Assembly: GCA_030753015.1 (NCBI GenBank)
Contig: JASMDC010000011.1
Location: 1-64,000 of the forward strand
Length of the DNA stretch: 64,000 nt
Direction of reading: 5' to 3'
Source: Candidatus Undinarchaeales archaeon
GTDB taxonomy: Archaea > SpSt-1190 > JASMDC01
Numbering within the stretch: the stretch's first letter is position 1; each line of letters starts with the position of its first letter. The notes beneath the pieces were generated by a model. It ran no database searches. It was given only the letters and a program-made list of their open reading frames with translations, and was not told the DNA's origin. Made by a program: the position numbers and the translations under genes. This document shows positions 59,745-64,000 of the stretch, one piece after another.

Positions 59745-60956
59745 CTACTCGTCGCCGACCTCGTACCCGCCGACGCGGCGCATCCCGGAGGCCGCGAAAG
59801 CCGCGTATCCGGTAGCTGCTCGGATGACCTCGCTAACGGGGACATGCTCGTCAGGGCGATGGGCCAGCGACTCGTCGCCCGGCCCGAATCCCACGGTCGG
59901 GATGTTGCGGACACCGGCCGTGTACGCCCCGTCGGTGCTGAAGTTCCATACGGTCGCTTCCGGTGAGAGCCCGACGGCCTCCAGCGTCCGGAGGCACCCT
60001 TGGCCCAGGGCCGAGCCGTCGGGGAGCAGCCAGGCCGGGTAGAACGCCTCACCTTCCACCTGGAGCCCTGTGTGGCATCTGAGCTGGTGGTGCCTGAGCT
60101 TGGCCAGAGCACCCTCCAGGCCGATGGATTCGATGAGCTCGCTGTACTGGTCCACAACGTCCTCTGCGGTCTCACCCATCACGGTCCGACGGTCGACCTG
60201 TACGGTGCATCGCTCGGGGACCACGGGGCCGTCACCGGGCGAGCAACCGATACCTACAGCGCACTGAGTGCCTCTGCCAAGGAGGTCGTGAGCGGGCAGC
60301 TGGATAGTGTCCAGCCGGTCCAGAACACGTGTCATCCCCATGAGCGCGTTCTCACCCAGATGCGGCATGCTCGCGTGGGCCGATACGCCAGCTGTCGTTA
60401 ACGTGACCTCGGCACGGCCCCGGTGACCGATGGCCAGGTCGAGGCCCGTGGCCTCGCCGAGGATCACGAGGGCGGGCTCGTGGACACGCCCCTCTTCGAG
60501 CAGGTGGCGCATGGCAAGGCCCTCGCACGTCTCCTCGTGAACAACGAAGCACACGATACGCTCACCAGGTGGCTCGATACCGGCCTTTGCCAGGACGTCG
60601 CCCATGAACGCCATGGCTGCCAGCGCGCCCTTCATGTCGACGGCGCCGCGGCCAAAGACCTGGCCGTCAACGACCGTCCCGCAGAATGGCTCGCACGACC
60701 ATGCCTCCCTATCTCCAGGAGGGACAGTGTCCATGTGACCATTGAAGAGGATCGAAGGGCCGTCGCCACCGTCGATCCGGCCCACCACGGAGCCCAGAGG
60801 ATCGATGAACACCTCATCGAAGGTACGGTCCAAGCGGTCCAGTAGGAGCTCGGCCACCGCTCCTTCGTCACCTGAGAGGGAGGGGGTCCTCACCAGTCGC
60901 TGGCAGAACCTGACGATGTCGTCCTCGACAAGATGGGCGGCCCTGGCGATGTCCAT
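59745..60956 (-). CDS. M20-family metallopeptidase (ArgE/DapE/ACY1-like)
   Basis: A 403-aa dizinc peptidase/deacylase. Ligands and catalytic residues are in ILFNGHMDTVPPG (His, Asp), VFGRGAVDMKGALAAM (bridging Asp), FVVHEETCEGLAM (catalytic Glu and ligand Glu), VILGEATGLDLAIGHRG and a C-terminal His. It removes an acyl or aminoacyl group; ArgE, DapE and carboxypeptidase G2 types cannot be told apart here. A TATA box at 60980-60990 implies a leaderless mRNA. Confidence 0.88.
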   Translation of the reverse strand: MDIARAAHLVEDDIVRFCQRLVRTPSLSGDEGAVAELLLDRLDRTFDEVFIDPLGSVVGRIDGGDGPSILFNGHMDTVPPGDREAWSCEPFCGTVVDGQVFGRGAVDMKGALAAMAFMGDVLAKAGIEPPGERIVCFVVHEETCEGLAMRHLLEEGRVHEPALVILGEATGLDLAIGHRGRAEVTLTTAGVSAHASMPHLGENALMGMTRVLDRLDTIQLPAHDLLGRGTQCAVGIGCSPGDGPVVPERCTVQVDRRTVMGETAEDVVDQYSELIESIGLEGALAKLRHHQLRCHTGLQVEGEAFYPAWLLPDGSALGQGCLRTLEAVGLSPEATVWNFSTDGAYTAGVRNIPTVGFGPGDESLAHRPDEHVPVSEVIRAATGYAAFAASGMRRVGGYEVGDE

Positions 60957-61040
60957 GTAGCTCCAGAAGGAGTAAAGGATTATATTGACATCGTACGAGG
61001 ATAGTCGCCCGGTGCAGAAGATTAATAATCATTGTAACAT

Positions 61041-62114
61041 ATGGAACAGGGGATTAGGTTGGAACGTCCTTCTACGACAAGCCTCATAGGGATTCTTGTC
61101 CTGCTACTATCGATTGGATACTTCTGGAGTACAGATGACGTGACGGAAGCCGAACTCGTAGTCCCATCAGATGCTACTCCCGATGTCGACGCTCTTATCA
61201 TCGACTTGCGCACAGGTGATACAGAGACTCGGTCTCGGGCTGCACAAGTGCTCATCAAGCATGGTCCTTTTGCAGTGGACTCTCTCTCAGAAATCATACA
61301 GGATGATGATCCTGCAGTCCGACAGTGGATCGCCATCGTCATGGGAAACATTAACCATCCACGGGCCGTGAAGCTTCTCCTCACCCTCCTCAAGGATGAA
61401 AACGCGACCGTTAGGTTCCACACGGTGCTAGCTCTGTCCAGCTTGAACGATACTCGTGCTATTGCCCCGCTCATAGAGATGCAGATGGACCCTGATCATG
61501 AAGTAAGGGTGGTCGTCGCCGAGGCACTCAAGGAGCTGGGCTATACCGAGCCCACACCCACGGAGCGCCCCCTAGACGAGCTGTTTGATGATATTAAGGA
61601 CAAGGAGATCAAGAATAGGGACCTCGCAGCTGCGGAACTTGCCGCGCAAGGGGAGCGTGCCATTGAACCGCTACTGGTCGAACTGAACGGGACGGACGCG
61701 AACGGAAGGGAGATGGCGGCGCGTGTGCTCGGGGAAATCGGCAATCCCCGTTCCGTGGACCCGCTCGTTGTAGCCCTTAACGATGAGAGCGACCTGGTCA
61801 GGGAGAGCGCAGCGCTCGCACTTGGCGCGGTGAACGATACAAGGGCCATCCCAGGTCTCATCGCAGCGCTCAATGACACCTCATCATATGTGAGGGAGAA
61901 CGCGGCCCAATCCCTCGGCCAGATCCATGATTCCAGGGCCGTCGAACCACTAATAGGATTGCTGAGTGACAGTGATGCTGACGTTCGAGCAGCTGCCGCA
62001 AGGAGTCTCGGTGAACTGGGTGACCCGCGCGCTGCAGATCAGCTTAAGACACTCCTCGAGGACGAGATGGACTATGTGCGCGAGGCTGCCAGGATGGCCC
62101 TTGAGACGCTCTAG
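61041..62114 (+). CDS. Membrane-anchored HEAT-repeat protein
   Basis: A 357-aa protein. A single N-terminal hydrophobic segment (SLIGILVLLLSIGYFW) is followed by nine or ten HEAT (PBS-lyase-type) repeats, for example SDLVRESAALALGAVNDTRA, IPGLIAALNDTSSYVRENAA and DPRAADQLKTLLEDEMDYVR. The anchor predicts an exported scaffold for protein binding. The ATG is only about 16 nt after a GATTAATAATC element, so either a more distal TATA (near 60980) or an internal start is used. Confidence 0.82.
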   Translation: MEQGIRLERPSTTSLIGILVLLLSIGYFWSTDDVTEAELVVPSDATPDVDALIIDLRTGDTETRSRAAQVLIKHGPFAVDSLSEIIQDDDPAVRQWIAIVMGNINHPRAVKLLLTLLKDENATVRFHTVLALSSLNDTRAIAPLIEMQMDPDHEVRVVVAEALKELGYTEPTPTERPLDELFDDIKDKEIKNRDLAAAELAAQGERAIEPLLVELNGTDANGREMAARVLGEIGNPRSVDPLVVALNDESDLVRESAALALGAVNDTRAIPGLIAALNDTSSYVRENAAQSLGQIHDSRAVEPLIGLLSDSDADVRAAAARSLGELGDPRAADQLKTLLEDEMDYVREAARMALETL

Positions 62115-62214
62115 TCAAATATAGTACTGTTTATATTTTGTACACTCAATAAATACGTACTATACGCAATTTTTAATACGTACTAATACATACGTATTAT
62201 CAGGGAACAGCCCA
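62115..62214 (+). promoter_or_regulatory. A/T-rich promoter with three TACGTA sites
   Basis: AATACGTACTA occurs at 62152-62162 and 62175-62185, and a further TACGTA at 62191-62196. TACGTA is a palindrome, and the first two copies are 23 bp apart. TATA-like stretches (TTTATATTTTG at about 62130; TTTTTAATA at about 62170) fit a promoter for the following pilin-like gene. The repeats look like binding sites of one regulator. Confidence 0.5.
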
Positions 62215-64000
62215 ATGTCAGCTTCTACGAGGCGCAAGGATGATTCCGCTCCCGTGAGAGGACAGGCAGGCCTTGAGTTCTTAGCTACCTACGGGACCAT
62301 GATCCTCGTAGTGGCAATGGCCGGAGGTGCCATGCACTCCATTGGATTGTTCAACAGTGAATTATATGAAAGGGGTTCCTGCGTCGGCGGCCATGTCATT
62401 CAGTACCGTGACCACGTGTTCGGCGCGAACGGGGAGTTCCGGCTCCATCTCTTCAACGGAGCTGGGAAGCACATCAACATCACCTCGATCGATGTGGCCT
62501 ATCCGGAGAAGGATGAGTATCACCAGGGTAACACCGCACTGGAGCTCGTGGAAGCAGGTCATGGGATAGTAGTCATGCGAAGCTCCTTCAGAGAACTAGA
62601 GGAAGGTCGTAGGTACTCGGCTCAAGTGCGTATCAACTTCGACGAAGTGCACGGCATGTCGGACCACACAGAGGTCATGGTATGTACAGGACACCTGGTC
62701 AAATTTGACAACACGACGACGTTATCACCCTCAGTTTCTCCGACCGCCACTCCAACTCCCACACCCACGCCCACTCCCACGCCCACACCCACGCCCACAC
62801 CCACCCCGGGTCCATCCCCGGGCCCGCTGTGTTGTGGTGACAAGGACACTCCTGTGCTCTACAACGACATGGGGAACAAACCGGACTGCTCTAACCTCCC
62901 CGCGGCGAACAAGACCATCAAGCTCGTGGATAGCGAATGCAATCCGTTACCGAACGTTCGGGTGAACCTCCGTCGGTCTAACGGGGGCTATATCACCAAC
63001 GCACGGACGGACGCGAACGGTGTGGCGGATTTCAGTGGGTACAGCGGCCGTGCCACCCCTGACTTCTTCGAGATCGATTATAACGGTGCGACCTATCCCA
63101 CAGCACCGGGCACCTTCGACACAGGTATAGCACTCCAGACGAGAGAGTATCAGATACAATTCAAGAACCATGAATGCAACCCCATTCCCAACGCTCGAGT
63201 GAACTTGCGTCGCTCGAACGGTAGATACGTTACTCGGGCCAATACGGACGCCAACGGTTATGCTGTCTTCGAAGTGGTACCCGAATCCTCTATGCGGTTT
63301 GAGGTGAACTACAACGGTGGCACACTGATGACCGATCCGATGCCTCCGAACATCGACGTCATAGTCAGTGCCAGGGCCTACAGGCTCTACTTACTCAACA
63401 GCACTGGTGATCCCATCGAGAATGTCCGTGTGAATCTGCGCCGGTCCGACAACAGACACCTTCTGTACACACGGACGGATACTGAGGGCATAGCATCCGT
63501 GGATGTGCTTCCTGACCTACCTCTGCTCTTCGAGGTGGATTACAATGGGGCCACCCACAGGACGAACGTTACAACGACCCACGAGCTCGAGACCGTGCGT
63601 ACACATGCGTTTGACCTTGAGTTGACGGACAGCGATGACCAGCCCATTGAGAGCGTACGCGTGAGACTCCGCCGGTCCAACAACAGGAATGTGATGAGCG
63701 CGTACACGAACGCCACAGGTATCGCACGATTCCAGGTCCTCCCTGAGGCACAAATGAAGATGGAGCTTACGTACCACGGTGTGACCCATCAAACAGAACC
63801 CACTACGGTCAGCGAGGATACCCAGCTCTCCGTCCAGACCTTGGCCTTCGCCTTGAACGTAACTAACAGCACTGGTTATCCCATCGAGAACGTCAGAGTG
63901 AACCTCCGCCGATCAAATAACAGGAATGTAATGAACGTACGTACCAACGCCTCGGGCATCGCGAAATTCGAGGTGTTACCGGGCGCTCAGATGCGGTTCC
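62215..64000 (+). CDS. Class III signal-peptide protein with PT stalk and VNLRRSN repeats (runs off the window)
   Basis: An open frame from ATG 62215 to the edge, at least 595 codons; its stop lies beyond the window. The N-terminus PVRGQAGLEFLATYGTMILV is a class III (archaeal pilin-type) signal: basic n-region, G, then QxxxEFLxxYG and a hydrophobic helix, so it should be cut before Q and assembled in a pilus-like fibre or anchored. After a soluble domain (about 45-165) comes a TPTPTPTP stalk (about 183-200) and a short CCGDKDTPVLY segment. At least five repeats of about 75-78 residues follow, each containing NVRVNLRRSNxR and a TDANGxAxF..LP turn, like CnaB/carboxypeptidase-regulatory-like beta domains. 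A shaft-plus-tip adhesin is likely. Confidence 0.85.
   Translation, partial: MSASTRRKDDSAPVRGQAGLEFLATYGTMILVVAMAGGAMHSIGLFNSELYERGSCVGGHVIQYRDHVFGANGEFRLHLFNGAGKHINITSIDVAYPEKDEYHQGNTALELVEAGHGIVVMRSSFRELEEGRRYSAQVRINFDEVHGMSDHTEVMVCTGHLVKFDNTTTLSPSVSPTATPTPTPTPTPTPTPTPTPTPGPSPGPLCCGDKDTPVLYNDMGNKPDCSNLPAANKTIKLVDSECNPLPNVRVNLRRSNGGYITNARTDANGVADFSGYSGRATPDFFEIDYNGATYPTAPGTFDTGIALQTREYQIQFKNHECNPIPNARVNLRRSNGRYVTRANTDANGYAVFEVVPESSMRFEVNYNGGTLMTDPMPPNIDVIVSARAYRLYLLNSTGDPIENVRVNLRRSDNRHLLYTRTDTEGIASVDVLPDLPLLFEVDYNGATHRTNVTTTHELETVRTHAFDLELTDSDDQPIESVRVRLRRSNNRNVMSAYTNATGIARFQVLPEAQMKMELTYHGVTHQTEPTTVSEDTQLSVQTLAFALNVTNSTGYPIENVRVNLRRSNNRNVMNVRTNASGIAKFEVLPGAQMRF

Noticed and set aside
1-64000. 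tRNA or rRNA genes
   Set aside because: I saw no cloverleaf with the conserved TTC-A-A loop or rRNA segments in the intergenic regions by eye; a covariance-model search would be decisive.

Overview
This window is archaeal chromosome. Rpp30, Pop5, proteasome alpha, SBDS, exosome Rrp4/Rrp41/Rrp42, ribosomal protein S2 and MEMO1 lie in one run, and a prefoldin alpha gene lies elsewhere. Many start codons sit 22-30 nt downstream of an A/T-rich TATA box, as expected for leaderless archaeal transcripts, and the last gene has a class III (pilin-like) signal peptide. Coding DNA is GC-rich with G/C-rich third codon positions. The many very large cysteine-rich surface proteins with CCGD/CCGG motifs recall DPANN archaea, but the lineage cannot be fixed from the sequence alone.

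Layout. 300-13689 (minus): a tightly coupled run of three exported cysteine-rich proteins. They are a 2032-aa membrane-anchored repeat protein, a 2153-aa secreted protein carrying three murein-hydrolase-type domains (lytic transglycosylase-like, M23, NlpC/P60), and a lipoprotein. 13755-19373 (minus): a GNAT acetyltransferase and an alpha-2-macroglobulin-like protein with an intact thioester motif and an embedded polytopic membrane region. 19497-21746 (plus): two paralogues beginning MLYEIG (one fused to an Mth938-like domain) around a LURP-one-related protein. 21776-23510 (minus): an RCK protein and a two-TM channel without a GYG filter. 23682-25147 (plus): a wHTH-MNT-nuclease-like protein and a HEPN protein. 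25160-28260 (minus): a small HTH regulator and a two-subunit molybdenum hydroxylase. 28710-30318 (plus): VapBC and decayed IS DNA, including a frameshifted TnpB with an intact right-end hairpin.

30403-34029 (minus) holds CorA, HD, HIT, a short NEMF/Rqc2 homologue and an unknown. 34085-39708 (plus) holds a TIM-barrel protein, prefoldin alpha and a 1399-aa LamG/beta-propeller surface protein. 39712-40754 (minus) holds two unknowns, and 40810-42063 (plus) is hutI. 42205-44617 (plus) has an orphan and two small calcium-motif proteins whose N-terminal tag is shared with the LURP-like protein at 20487. 44651-46453 (minus) holds acylphosphatase, V4R and CitG-like genes; 46569-47441 is an orphan. 47447-50403 (minus) is a PadR-controlled envelope operon. 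50560-56719 (plus) is the RNase P/proteasome/exosome/S2/MEMO1 run. 56819-64000 holds a small protein, TraB, a Na/Ca exchanger with a cysteine-rich insert, an M20 peptidase (minus), a HEAT protein and a truncated repeat-rich class III signal protein.

How the genes may fit together. The left end looks like an extracellular apparatus: murein-hydrolase domains on one secreted protein, an anchored disulphide-rich scaffold, a lipoprotein, and upstream an alpha-2-macroglobulin that could trap proteases. Archaea lack murein, so an attack on bacteria, or interaction with a bacterial partner, is the simplest reading; this is inference. A second novel element is a tagged family (20487, 43154, 43955): an acidic about 28-residue leader followed by a hydrophobic segment, each gene driven by a near-identical TATTAAC promoter.
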